DNA of 64,000 bases from Onchocerca volvulus (Eukaryota > Nematoda > Chromadorea > Rhabditida > Onchocercidae), in assembly GCA_000499405.2 (NCBI GenBank), contig HG738137.1, positions 2,666,001 through 2,730,000 on the forward strand. Direction: 5' to 3'. A program made the position numbers and the translations under genes. Within the stretch, counting starts at the first letter, position 1, and the number at the start of each line of letters is the position of its first letter. The notes under the pieces were generated by a model. It did not search any database. It saw nothing but the letters and a program-made list of their open reading frames with translations, and had not been told where the DNA came from. Shown here piece after piece: positions 25,701-36,323 of this stretch.

Positions 25701-28700
25701 ATGTGAATTTAATGGTACTTATTTTTGTTTTTTGAGATTCCTCTTATTTTGTACTTTTCACATTTTCCTAAACGAATGAAAATAGCAGATGTCAAAGTGT
25801 ATCATATGTTAACTTTCTTTTTTATTTGGCTTTGCATCTTTTTTTTTTTTTTTTGCTTTCATTTTCTCCGGAAGTGCTAATGTTGAGACAACGTGATTTT
25901 ATTGAAACGTTGTGTAAAAAATTCCTCTAAAAATGTTGTATAAGATTGTAAAGAGTTAAAGTCATTTTAATATCTTTGAAATTGCCAACTTATTATGCAG
26001 AAAGGTTCTTTTGTTATGGATATAATTATATTACATCCAAACATAAGTTGACTTAAATAGATTATTACTGTTTATTCACTTGAGACATTAGATATCTTTC
26101 TGATACGTAGTGAAACTAAATGTAACTCTACATGGGATCGCCACGATACAGTCAAAACACACCGTTGATTCGAAGGTTTTAGTTATTCACTAGAATGCAT
26201 GTCTCATGCTTCCAGTAACATCTTTTATATGTATTAATTTGTACATTCCTGTTCACTGATATTGTCATACCTTTTAGGAAAGACTTCATATAAACGATTA
26301 TTTCGGAAATTCTAAATATCCTTTATAATTCTGGCTGCTCTCTGGATAATTTCAAATGTTTTTTTGTACGAGCTATCCTGAATAATAATTCTTTGCTTTT
26401 GACGCAGAATTTTGAAGAAAATAAGAAAATTAAAAATAATTTCCATTTAAATATGTTGCAGCGGCTAATTTTGACCAAGGATAATTACTAAAAACCAATT
26501 GTTATGAATTGACTATAAACAGGTTTTTTGTTCCTTTTCTATTCAGTTTATTAATTTATTCGTATAAGATCAGATTTTTGTTTTTAGATAGCCCAATCAT
26601 GAGATTTAATATAAGAGAGTTCATACAAAAGGTGGTAATAAAGATGAATGCAGTGGAAAAGTAAAGAAAGAAGGCTGTGAGAATAGGAAAATAGATTTTA
26701 TCCGTATTGTTTTCGTATATATCTTGCCTAATTAAATTTGGTTTTTTTAGAATTATTTTTTTAGATTCGAAATTTCGAGGAAAGCTTCCAAGATTTATTT
26801 TTAAATGAAAAGTTCCCTAAATAGTTTAGGGATAGGAAAAAAAAAAGCAAGATGAACTTTTGTTTTCTATTCCTCAGTTTTATTTTTGATTTTCTTGGCT
26901 TTCAATATTGCAAGAAATCGATACATATGAATATTTCAATGTCGATTAGTATTCATTTTATCCTTGGTTCTATTGTAATGTTTCAATTTAATTTTTCCAG
27001 CTGGATATTTGAACAAAATTTGCTTGAAAAGGGTGGATTTTTCGTTGCATTTAAAAATAAGATGTAGAAAATTTCAGATCCATCAGTAGCAAAGACAAGT
27101 TCAACAGATGAAAGTTCATCATGTGCCAACAAAATGATCTTTTCGGAGAGTGTGACATCGTTGACATTTATTCAGTCATTTGTTAAAAAAAAAGGTTGAT
27201 CTTTAGCTTGACGATGTTAATTTAGGTATTATATTTTTCAACATATTTGAGGATTACTTATAATTGTAGATATTACTTTCAATTGTCATCAACAGATCAA
27301 TTTTTATCGTATAATTGTCAACATTATTTTAATTGTTAATATCGGAATATCAGTCTTTATCTTTTAAATGTTGGGATTTCCAAGATTATGTTTTAAATAA
27401 AATAAACATACATAGAAGAATCTCCACTTAAGATTATAAGTAAGAAATTTCAATATTTGCGGTTTTAAATCTTGAGGAACTTCAAAAGTCCAATTTTTTG
27501 AATTTCAGATTCCCGAGCATATTTATGCCTTTGGGTTGGTACTTCTTCGAGCACGTGTATCATTTATCACTTATTCCTTCCAGCGGATCGTCTAAACTCA
27601 TCAGTCTCCGTAACTCCTAGTGGTTGGTTTTTGCTTTGTCAATTTTGCAAAAAATTTTTTGAAAAATTTAACGTTTGACCAAAGATGATGTTTGTTTTGA
27701 TCATATCAGTTAATGATTGTCAAAATTGCTTGAAATTTTGTCCAATTTAAATCGAATTAAATTTTGTTTGATTAGTTTAAGTATAATTTTCGCAACAATT
27801 TACTTGTCAGATAAATTAATCAAAAGATCTGTAAGAATTTGATATATTAAAAAGTGAATCAAGCTACTCTGCATTAATCTTTTGCAATGTTTTTTCAGGC
27901 TTACTAGTTCAGATTCATGGACGTATGCTATACACAACGTTGATGGATCGAAATTTCTGTTTGTTAGAAGGTGCAGCTGAAAGTTATCATGAAAAGGTAA
28001 TTGCGAAAATAAAGTCAGTTTTAGATGTATATAATTCGTAGTTTCTCTTTACGAATGCATCCGTAGTTTTTATTGTAAGTCTTGGAAACTAACTGGTTTT
28101 GCCAAAAATCTTCCAAGTAGAAATTTTAGTTTCATAATCTTCCCAGAAAGAATGGTTGAAAGAGAGTTCTGTTTCATTTATTCACATTTGGAATTATAAT
28201 AAAAGCATGAATAAATTATCAGAAACATGATTAAATTGAACTGTCTGTTTCAGGAAAGTGATCGGAATTTTTCAGAAGAAAACAGTTTTCCAAACAAAAT
28301 TCTTACGAAATTGAGTCTTTCACCAACTTGTTCAAACGCTGCGGAATACTGTCGAGAAGATGATTTTTTGCAAGTAAGTGATGGTCGAAGAATTTATTTC
28401 TAATATTTAGAATTTTTTTGTTCAACTATTGATAGCTGAATATTTGACAAAGAATTACTATCACACATTCATACGAAATAGTTCCAAGTTGAAGGTTCAT
28501 ATTTTTTATTTTCTTTATTCTGTTTGTGAAGTCATTCTCATTAATTTTAATTTTATTTATCATTTCAGATTGCTGTTTTGGTTTCTGAAGATGAAGTACA
28601 TACCGTTGCATTACCGAATTTTAATTCTTTGTTTTTCTATCGTCCAGAATTCCCATTCGTTAAGGTTAATTTTTCAATGCTTTAAAGTTTCGGAATTTCT

Positions 28701-30866
28701 AGAATTGTTTCCTCATCGAAATCTCGCTTGGAAATATCATTACATTGAAAAATAGTTAATATTAGCCCATAACAGAAATATCTGCTGAAAGTTTCTACAG
28801 ACCGAAACGATGCAACTGCTTGTTAGTTTAATGAAGTCAAGTCATTTGACAGTTCAGTAAATTAACAGATCTAATTAGATGGTCTGAGCACAATTTTTAT
28901 GTAAAAGTCGCTGCTTTACGACAGAATTACGCAACATCGAATGACCAAACGTCTCGATATTTGCACATCTTTGAGAAATGTTTCACAAAATGATATCAGC
29001 ATCTTTCAGGCGCGAGCAACACACGTCCAAGGCTATCCTGTACTAATGTTATTGAATGCTGCTGGACAAATTGTTATACTAAGTCTTCCGAGTTTGAGAC
29101 TTCTTCTTTGCTCAAATCTATTCCAACATTCCATTTACTATGATGATCCGTAAATTTCTTTCTAACATTTCTGATTTGTTGCAAAATTAGTAATGTCAGT
29201 GAAATTTATCACGTGCAACATAAAGGATAGTTGACAAGGAATCAAAATCGTTTACATTTCTTGCTGTTTTAAAAAACTAATAACTTCAAAAAAAGAAGTA
29301 CTTTTTCCCAAAAATATCTGAAGTTATCCAGATTTCCTTCTCTGTGAATCGTGCACTGCATTATAATTTAACAAAAGTAGTTTCTCAGTTTTGATTTTGT
29401 TTCAGCTTGTGCTTGAAAACATCTTTTGGGGAACATGGATTGGGTATTTATATGATAACGCCATCAGAGGTAAGTGGTTGATTCAAATAATTAATGTTGG
29501 CTGATGAATGGTAATTAAATAAAATAGTTGAGTACTATCCAATTTTTTCGCTGTTTTTCTCAACTTTAAAGAAAATCGTTTTAATACTTCATTGAATTGT
29601 AATATAGAAGAGCGGGAGATGAAAGGAAGGGAGAAAAGAGAAGGAAATAGATAGAAGCTGGAACTGCAGATAAATGACCCGGGACGAACACATCTGTAAT
29701 TCTTATGCGTGCACATTTTTATAGATTGTCAAATTTAAGATATACTAAAGATAAATTTCTCACTGTTTTTTGCAAAATCAAATCTGCTGTATAGAATCCA
29801 CATAATGTTATATTTTTCAAATATTTCAGATCCAGAAATTTACGGTCTGCTCTGAACTGGCAAACCAGGTGCAGGAATCAGCTGGCGAATTATTTGTACC
29901 TATTGATATGCCTGAGCCACCAAAAAATTCATTCCTGAAAGAGATGTCAACCTTATTTGTCACTCAAAAAGAAAGCTTCGATTTGGATACTATATGTAAT
30001 TCCCAGTCTTTTACTATTTTATTTTCGCAATTCATCTACTGTACTTCTGAAACCTCAAAAAATTTCAGTTCTTGATAAAAATCCCAACTCAGTAGCTGGC
30101 AGCAGTATGCGTTCTATTGCAAAAACAATACCTGGTCCATTAAATATGGAACAAGCTACAGCACGAACAGTATCGGCTGGCCAAGCTGCAAATATGGCTT
30201 TACAGATAAGTATCTGAATGCCGTAGAAATTATTTTAAGACTTTTTGAAAAGCTTTTTTTTTATTTTATTTAATGATCTTGAATAAGCTATTGTAAAACA
30301 TTATGACTTGTTGACCTCTGCAAAAAAATTCTGGGACTGTAAACGTATGTAAACCTATTTTCTTTCCTCTTTCATCTTTTTTTAGGTAAAATGTTTTTCA
30401 CATAAAAACGATTTCTTATCTGATACTGATAGTTAGAAGAGTGGACAATGGGATATAGATTCTAGGCGTTTTATTAGGCCAAAAAAAAATAGGTATTAAT
30501 TAGCATAGATCGATCGGCTGTTTAAATCATCGACAGATATTGTATGAAAAATTAAACGAAGCGGTTTGAATGCTTCAGTCTTCAACTCTTAATAGAAATC
30601 TATGTTTTTTAGTTTTTCTATTATAAGACGGAAAAATAGCCCATTTTCAATCAAAAAGGGAGTTTTATTTCCCAACTGATTGAAAATGGCTATTTTGATT
30701 ATATATTTGTATTTTTCCAAATTTTCAGGCCTTACATGAACGTGGCGAAAAGATGAATGTAGCCGTTGAGGCAACAGAACGACTTAAAGAAAATGCAGTG
30801 ACTCTTTCGCAACGAACGGGAAAACTACTGGAAAAATATGAAAAAAAAAAATGGTACAACTTCTAG
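16785..30866 (+). CDS. tom-1: Tomosyn (syntaxin-binding protein 5 / Lgl-family WD40 protein with R-SNARE-like tail)
   Basis: Soluble inhibitor of SNARE-driven exocytosis that binds syntaxin and SNAP-25 through a VAMP-like C-terminal coil. My model has 26 exons: 16785-16898, 17605-17784, 18716-18775, 18997-19172, 19882-20002, 20106-20279, 20429-20480, 20576-20777, 21115-21262, 21402-21469, 21790-22027, 22214-22420, 22507-22603, 23145-23281, 24202-24753, 25555-25714, 27078-27194, 27509-27622, 27899-27996, 28254-28373, 28569-28664, 29010-29149, 29406-29469, 29830-29995, 30069-30205, 30729-30866. All phases agree and give 1291 residues; human STXBP5 is about 1150. Family landmarks: RHGFP (exon 2), LIHLWNFRQK (3), QSKWLYLGTERGN (4), CIAWHHDGRQF (6), DGSIKFW (11), LCLWVGTSSS (18), GELFVPIDMPEPP (24) and the terminal KKWYNF. 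Residues 39-1145 are the two-propeller WD40 region; about 610-880 is the variable linker; the last 60 or so are the SNARE-like coil. Exon 4 could instead start at 18985. The intron after 30205 begins AT, not GT. The exon 15 end is uncertain. Confidence 0.93.
22433..22450. repeat. (TA)n microsatellite in a tomosyn intron
   Basis: About nine TA units just after the donor of tomosyn exon 12. Confidence 0.85.
30633..30696 (+). other. Intronic inverted repeat (64-nt hairpin)
   Basis: Left arm 30633-30653 and right arm 30677-30696 (TGATTGAAAATGGCTATTTT) pair over 20 base pairs with a single bulged C. The 23-base loop contains a further GGGA/TCCC pairing. It lies 32 bases before the acceptor of the last tomosyn exon. 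Its size and shape fit a pre-miRNA or a small foldback element, and it could also shape splicing of this unusual intron. Confidence 0.5.
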
Positions 30867-32780
30867 TTGTTTAGGCTGAAGTTTCTTGGAAGTTTACCGT
30901 TGTTTACTGTTCGATACTAGTCATTTTGATACTTTCTGGTGTTATTTCATCTAAAATGATTTCATTTCTTTTCTGTGAAATATTTCTTTTCATGCATTTC
31001 CATATTCAATATGATACTTTTCTTTCCTTTTTCCAGTTACAGGGTTTTTTTATTCCTTTATTCATAATTAAATTTTCTTCTTTCGGAGGGTATAATGCAA
31101 TCCATATTTCAGCTTATAACGTTCCCATAATCTTTGAATTTGCCTATTTCACATAAGTCCATGCAGATATTGGATGTTATAAGTGAATAATTCCATGTAT
31201 TTGATGGTTTCTACAGCATTTTTTCCCATCATCCGACTATTTAATTTTGACTTGGTATTTTTATTTTTGCGATAATTTTGTGAAAATTCTTTACAATAAT
31301 CTATTTATAATATATTCCAACTTTTAGGACTTTTTGTTTTCTTTATTCAGTAGTTTTCGCTAGCGCTGTGTGTTTTGCATATCATACATCTTTTTCCGTT
31401 ATGCTTAGTAATATTTATTTTTCAGTTTTCAATATAAATTATTCTTTGAAGATTAGGGTCATATCAGGTTATCTCAGGCGGCAAGTCTTTTAATAAATTA
31501 TTATTTTGTCGTTCAAAGAGGAAATTGAATCATTTAAAAAATTGAATTGAAACAAGAAAAATTTATTCAGGGAATTTTTTTTTTTGGAAAATCTGATCCG
31601 AGGAAAAGAATTTCAAAGTCTTTTTTGGTAATATTCAAAATTAGTCTTCCCGGCTGGAACGATTTTGATTTAAATAAATTGAACTGATTAATGGTTGAAA
31701 TTAAAGTAGGATGAAATTTAGACGATTTAAGACATTAGAAGTTTTATCTGAAAAAACTTAATTGAAAATCAAGTTCGAAATTATAACTCCGAATACATGC
31801 CCGGAATTTATTAGATAGTAATACTCTCAGGACAATATAATTTAGAGCATAGTCGAAATGAGAATGAAAGTAGAAGATGCAAGAACTTAATCAGAATTAA
31901 ATTAAATAACAATCAGGATAACCTTGAAATAAATTAAATCATCAGTTTCATACCGGTGAATTTCCTCATTGGTCGAGTTGTAGTCTTCGATAAATTTAAT
32001 GTTTAATAGTTAAAGATTGCAGTTCATGTGACTGATTCTTGTAAACTGTAATAATGTAATTATGTTTGGTTTTATGTTTTTCTCTCTCCATCTTTCCCAT
32101 TTTTTCTATTGCTATAAATACTTTACATGTATGCTTTTTTTTAACGATTGATATAAATAAACAAGTCCTCAGATGAAGTTGAAGTTGTTTCATAGCTGCT
32201 ATCTATCGTTATTTACAACATTTTTTGTTCTGTATGCGATATTTAACTTGGCCTAATTTCCTATCATTTATACATCATTTATTTTCTTTCTAATTCCTTT
32301 AGTTTTAAACATAATTTGTATTATATGATAGGATAAGAACACGCGATATATGATCTACAAAACACATCTTTCTTGAGAAGTATTTTATTTTTAAAAATGG
32401 AGATAAGGAAAGTAAAGTAAGACTTATTAAATGCTGTAGGTTGGATGTTCTTCATTTTTTCTTCGATAACTGGTTTAAGTTTAAAATGCACTATATATAT
32501 ATATATACTAATATTATATATATATATAATTTATACTTTCTGACTATCTTCTTAACTTTGATTAATTCTGTGATACTTCATTTAAAACGGTATGATTTCA
32601 CATGGCTTAAGATTTGACCATATTTATGTTTTCGACAACTATTTCAATCTGAAAACTTAACTTGTGATTAAATATGGTTGTAGATTTTCACTTTGAATTG
32701 TAGTAGCCTGTACCGGCATTAATATATATCGAATAATGAATACTGTACCATTATTCCTCTTCCTGAATTGTTCCAGTAGT
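30867..32780. other. Tomosyn 3' UTR and intergenic spacer
   Basis: No coding exon recognised. AATAAA-like signals occur at about 31490 and 32155. An AT dinucleotide tract lies at about 32492-32530. Confidence 0.4.
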
Positions 32781-32794
32781 TAGAGATGTAGGAA

Positions 32795-32970
32795 AGTTGA
32801 AATACCCTGGGGAGTTTCGATTTTTCGCAAAGCGTGCGGTCAGAGTAGCACAGGGAGTGTTTGGTTTGTTTCGTGGTTTGGGTTAAAGATAGAGCAGTGA
32901 GTAGGGGAATTCGATCATGTTTCTTTCGGGTACAACTGGAAAAGATCGTAGAGGGAAGGGTATTTCTTTA
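32795..32970 (+). promoter_or_regulatory. GC-elevated patch upstream of eL14 gene, likely promoter
   Basis: This stretch (containing ATACCCTGGGGAG, GCAAAGCGTGCGG and GAGCAGTGAGTAGGGG) is clearly richer in G+C than its surroundings and has no long open frame. It lies about 350-500 bases before the eL14 start. Promoter is the simplest reading; an unrecognised non-coding RNA is an alternative. Confidence 0.35.
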
Positions 32971-33302
32971 TGGAGATAAAAATTAGGACATATTTTGTCA
33001 TAACTGGTTAAATTGGAGATCGATGCTGTTTCATGCTAGAAAACAAATGCATCCATTGTTGCTTCGAAACTCCTAACATTTTTTGAATCGTGATAACTGC
33101 ATACAAAATTTAGTTGAATTTTTAAGTTTGATTTCTGGTATTGTATATCTTACGATAGCCAAGTTCATTTAATGCTTTTCATCAAATACTCAAGTATTCT
33201 GAGAAAGCATTTTAATTTGGGTATCTTCCAATCAAGTTTCATGTTTTGTTGGTAATTCTTCCTTCAGCATTTAAATTAACAATATGCAAATTTTCTTGCT
33301 AA

Positions 33303-33312
33303 GGTTAATCAG
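33303..33312 (+). promoter_or_regulatory. Probable spliced-leader acceptor of eL14 gene
   Basis: GGTTAATCAG ends two bases before the eL14 ATG. A two-base leader only makes sense if a spliced leader is added in trans, as is usual for nematode ribosomal protein genes. Confidence 0.6.
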
Positions 33313-33314
33313 AA

Positions 33315-33427
33315 ATGGTATATAAACGAATGGTAGAAATAGGCCGGGTGGTCTTTATTGCCAAAGGTGATGATGATGGTAAATTGGCAACTATCGTTGA
33401 TGTTGTTGATGGAAATAGAGTTAGTTT

Positions 33428-33463
<36 letters not shown>

Positions 33464-33470
33464 GAAAAAA

Positions 33471-33501
<31 letters not shown>

Positions 33502-34741
33502 GGTTCTTTTACTCCATAGCTATCGTAATCTATATCGTAAAATAATCTTTGGTTATCACTGATCCACTTGTCAGCAGTATTCAGTATGTGTTTGTCGTTA
33601 TTATTCATTAATTTAGAAATCTACATAAAATTCTGAAACTGTTTTTCACTGGAAAGGTCTTTCTTTCTTAATTCAATTTTCATTCATTGGAGTGTTTCAG
33701 AAATATAAAACAATTTGATAAGCTATGTAAAAATTTCGAAGGGAGAAAAAAACTGCGGTGTCTGATATTTTGTAAATTTTCAGGCATTGATTGATGGTCC
33801 ATCTACAGGAGTGAAACGTTCGGTTCGTAATTTTAATGATCTTCATTTGACGAAATTTCGTATACCACTCAGACATGGAATGCGCACAAGAAACGTCAAG
33901 AAGTCATTTGATGAAGCGAAAGTCAGCGAGAAATGGACAGAAACTTTATGGGCACAGAAACTTGCTAAAAAGGAAATTGTGAGTATTTTTATTCAAGCTT
34001 GTCTTTGTTAATGATTATTCATGATTTCTAGCATGACCGTTTTATACAGAAATTAATTTGTTTTTGACAGTTTTCTTTGAGTAGGTTTGTTTGGGGAAGG
34101 AATTTGAAAGTATCCACATTCTACAACGCCATTTTTATTGGCTCGTCAATTACTTTTCTCGAAGTGGTATAGATATGCTGTTTGCTATCTGAGGGTTGAG
34201 TACTAGTAAATTGTATAAGTTATTACGCAATAAAAAATAATTTTATTTGAGATGGCGTCTATTATTATTTTATATTTAATATATGACATATAGGTTTTAG
34301 TGTATCACTCTTTAAAATTGATGGGTCATTTGTAAAGAAGTTGATATAAATTAATTAATTAATACTTGGAAATTGAAGGACTTGAAAAAGCTTTGTAATA
34401 TGAGTCTCAGTTATCTATTATTACCAAAATAATCGACGATCTCCTTCATATAATGGATTAAAAATTTAATGAAGCTTCTCATATGTTTTAATTTGTTTCG
34501 AGTATGTTCTATAACGATTTTAAGAGCATTCTTCATGTCCAGCGTATTTTTCGGGTTAGAATTGAAAGAGATTTCTTTGATCTTCGAAATGTTAATTTCT
34601 GCTTTTTAGAAAGCAAAAATGACCGATTTTGATCGCTTCAAATTGATGCGTGCCAAGCAATTACGAAATAGATTGGTACGTTTACAGATGGCCAAATTGC
34701 GCAAGTCAAGAAAAGCAGAGAAACTGGCGAAAGGGAAATAA
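33315..34741 (+). CDS. rpl-14: 60S ribosomal protein L14 (eL14)
   Basis: Structural protein of the large ribosomal subunit. Three exons, 33315-33419, 33784-33978 and 34610-34741, all split in phase 0, give 143 residues, close to other animal eL14 proteins. The N-terminal KOW/SH3-like domain is intact (IGRVVFIA, then [19 protein letters not shown] across the first splice). The C-terminal half carries WAQKLAKKE and then the family hallmark [19 protein letters not shown], followed by a Lys-rich tail. The start is fixed by homology and by the acceptor two bases upstream. The gene ends convergently with the LETMD1-like gene 1.6 kb away and is 2.4 kb after tomosyn, so it is probably not an operon member. 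Intron 1 is dominated by T homopolymers. Confidence 0.97.
33429..33500 (+). repeat. Near-continuous poly(T) in eL14 intron 1
   Basis: Two T runs of roughly 33 and 23 bases separated by GGAAAAAAAG. The translated frames over it are artefacts. Exact length is likely to be unreliable in any assembly. Confidence 0.9.
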
Positions 34742-34804
34742 GAAAAAAAAACATGTTTGGCTCTTTATATGTTGGCTTTTACTTGTTAATTTGTTTGCAG
34801 TTTC

Positions 34805-34810
34805 AATAAA
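34805..34810 (+). terminator. Poly(A) signal of eL14 gene
   Basis: AATAAA 64 bases after the stop codon, in a T-rich 3' UTR, with no competing signal before it. Confidence 0.75.
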
Positions 34811-34829
34811 TGTATAAAAATTCGTTTGT

Positions 34830-36220
34830 GGGACAGAAAAAATTCGGAATTTAATTCATAAACAAAATTAACAATAATGGTTAAAAATTTTCTTTTTCCA
34901 ATGTTAGAAGACCAATTAACAAAGGAGGAGAGGACCAGTATAGTATTTTAGAATTAGGTTCAGATTGTCCAGTTAGCCTAAAGTTATTGTTCATTGTTTA
35001 TTTAAGTGTAATGAAATTGCAACTCTATCTAATTGATGCAGTTTATAAATCGGACATGCTGTAAAAGGGAACAGTTAAATGAACGGGATAATTTATTGAT
35101 GTTTGAATTACTATAATGGCTGATTCTTGCGGAATGCAAAATGGTAATGCTTGAAAAAGTCAGTGGAATTGATTATAAACATAAGGAAGATAATTCGTGT
35201 TACAAGATCCATTTCCAAAAAAGTATGAATTTCTAAAGTTATGAATAAAAAGGCATGCTTCCGGTGATGATACAATGATGAACTATGTCTGCTAATTAGT
35301 TCGAAAATATCCATCTATACTTATCTATAACTCGATCAATGGTCAGATCTAAAATGCGATTATTGATTATGTATATGTCCTTCAGCTAATAAGCTGAACC
35401 AAATGATCCCTGCTAGTCTTCGTAGTATTACGGTAATAATTTGGTAGAAAAGAATGGTAATATTTAACAGGACTGAAACCCCTAAGTATTATACGAAACA
35501 CGTCCTCACCATACATCTAGGCAGTGAAGTCGACGACTGAATCTGCTCTTCATTTCTGTTCAAAATATTGCATATGCATAATTGGGAAATTTGTTAAGAA
35601 CTTTATATACTTCTCACATCTTATATTTTCCAAAGTATTTTTTATTTGATTTTTATCTGATGTTAAAACAAGATCACAAGAAGCAATATTTGAAGGAGTG
35701 GAATATCGGGAATTTCTTTTTTGGTATTTACATCAGCGGTAACTAGCGCCATTAATAAAATACAATAACTAACAAACATTGCCACTAATTTAGTTTTAAA
35801 ATCATGTTTCCCAAATTCAATTTTTGTATTTGCTCTTAAAACAATAGAACATTAACAGGTAAGTTTTAAAATCAAACAAAATCTGCAAATTACAAAAAAT
35901 TCAGCAACAAATTATATGCAACGAAAAAAAAAAAAGAAAAGTGATTACAAACAAAAACTACAAAATAAAGTGGCAAACTAGATCTTTGTTGTACTTTGTA
36001 TCATAAATTTAACCAATTCAATATTTTCTATCATATTGTGATAAATAAGTTACCATCTTTATGGACACAAAAAAAAGGAATTTTCGAGAACTCTAGTTAA
36101 AACATATAACAACAGACTGGAAATGTACGAAAGGCTTAACTCTACCAGGCAAAATATACTAGTCAATAACGCACTGCTGACAAGCAAAACAGTTGATCTC
36201 AGTCTTAAATAACATCAATT
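34830..36220. other. Intergenic between convergent genes
   Basis: No coding exon recognised. AT-rich with short A runs. Confidence 0.4.
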
Positions 36221-36223
36221 AAC

Positions 36224-36229
36224 TTTATT
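36224..36229 (-). terminator. Poly(A) signal of the LETMD1-like gene
   Basis: TTTATT on the plus strand, so AATAAA on the coding strand, about 95 bases after the stop codon. Confidence 0.6.
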
Positions 36230-36323
36230 ATTATATAAAGTCAAATTCAAATCAAATTATTACTCAGATATGAGCTTCGTGTTTCTTTTGGAACAAATTA
36301 TGCAAACAAGTAGATATTAACTA

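Noticed and set aside
28429..28755. 108-codon plus-strand ORF
   Set aside because: It overlaps tomosyn exon 21 in another frame and extends into flanking introns.
30866..33315. Tomosyn and eL14 as an operon
   Set aside because: Same strand, but the 2.4-kb gap and the separate GC-elevated upstream region do not fit a typical nematode operon.
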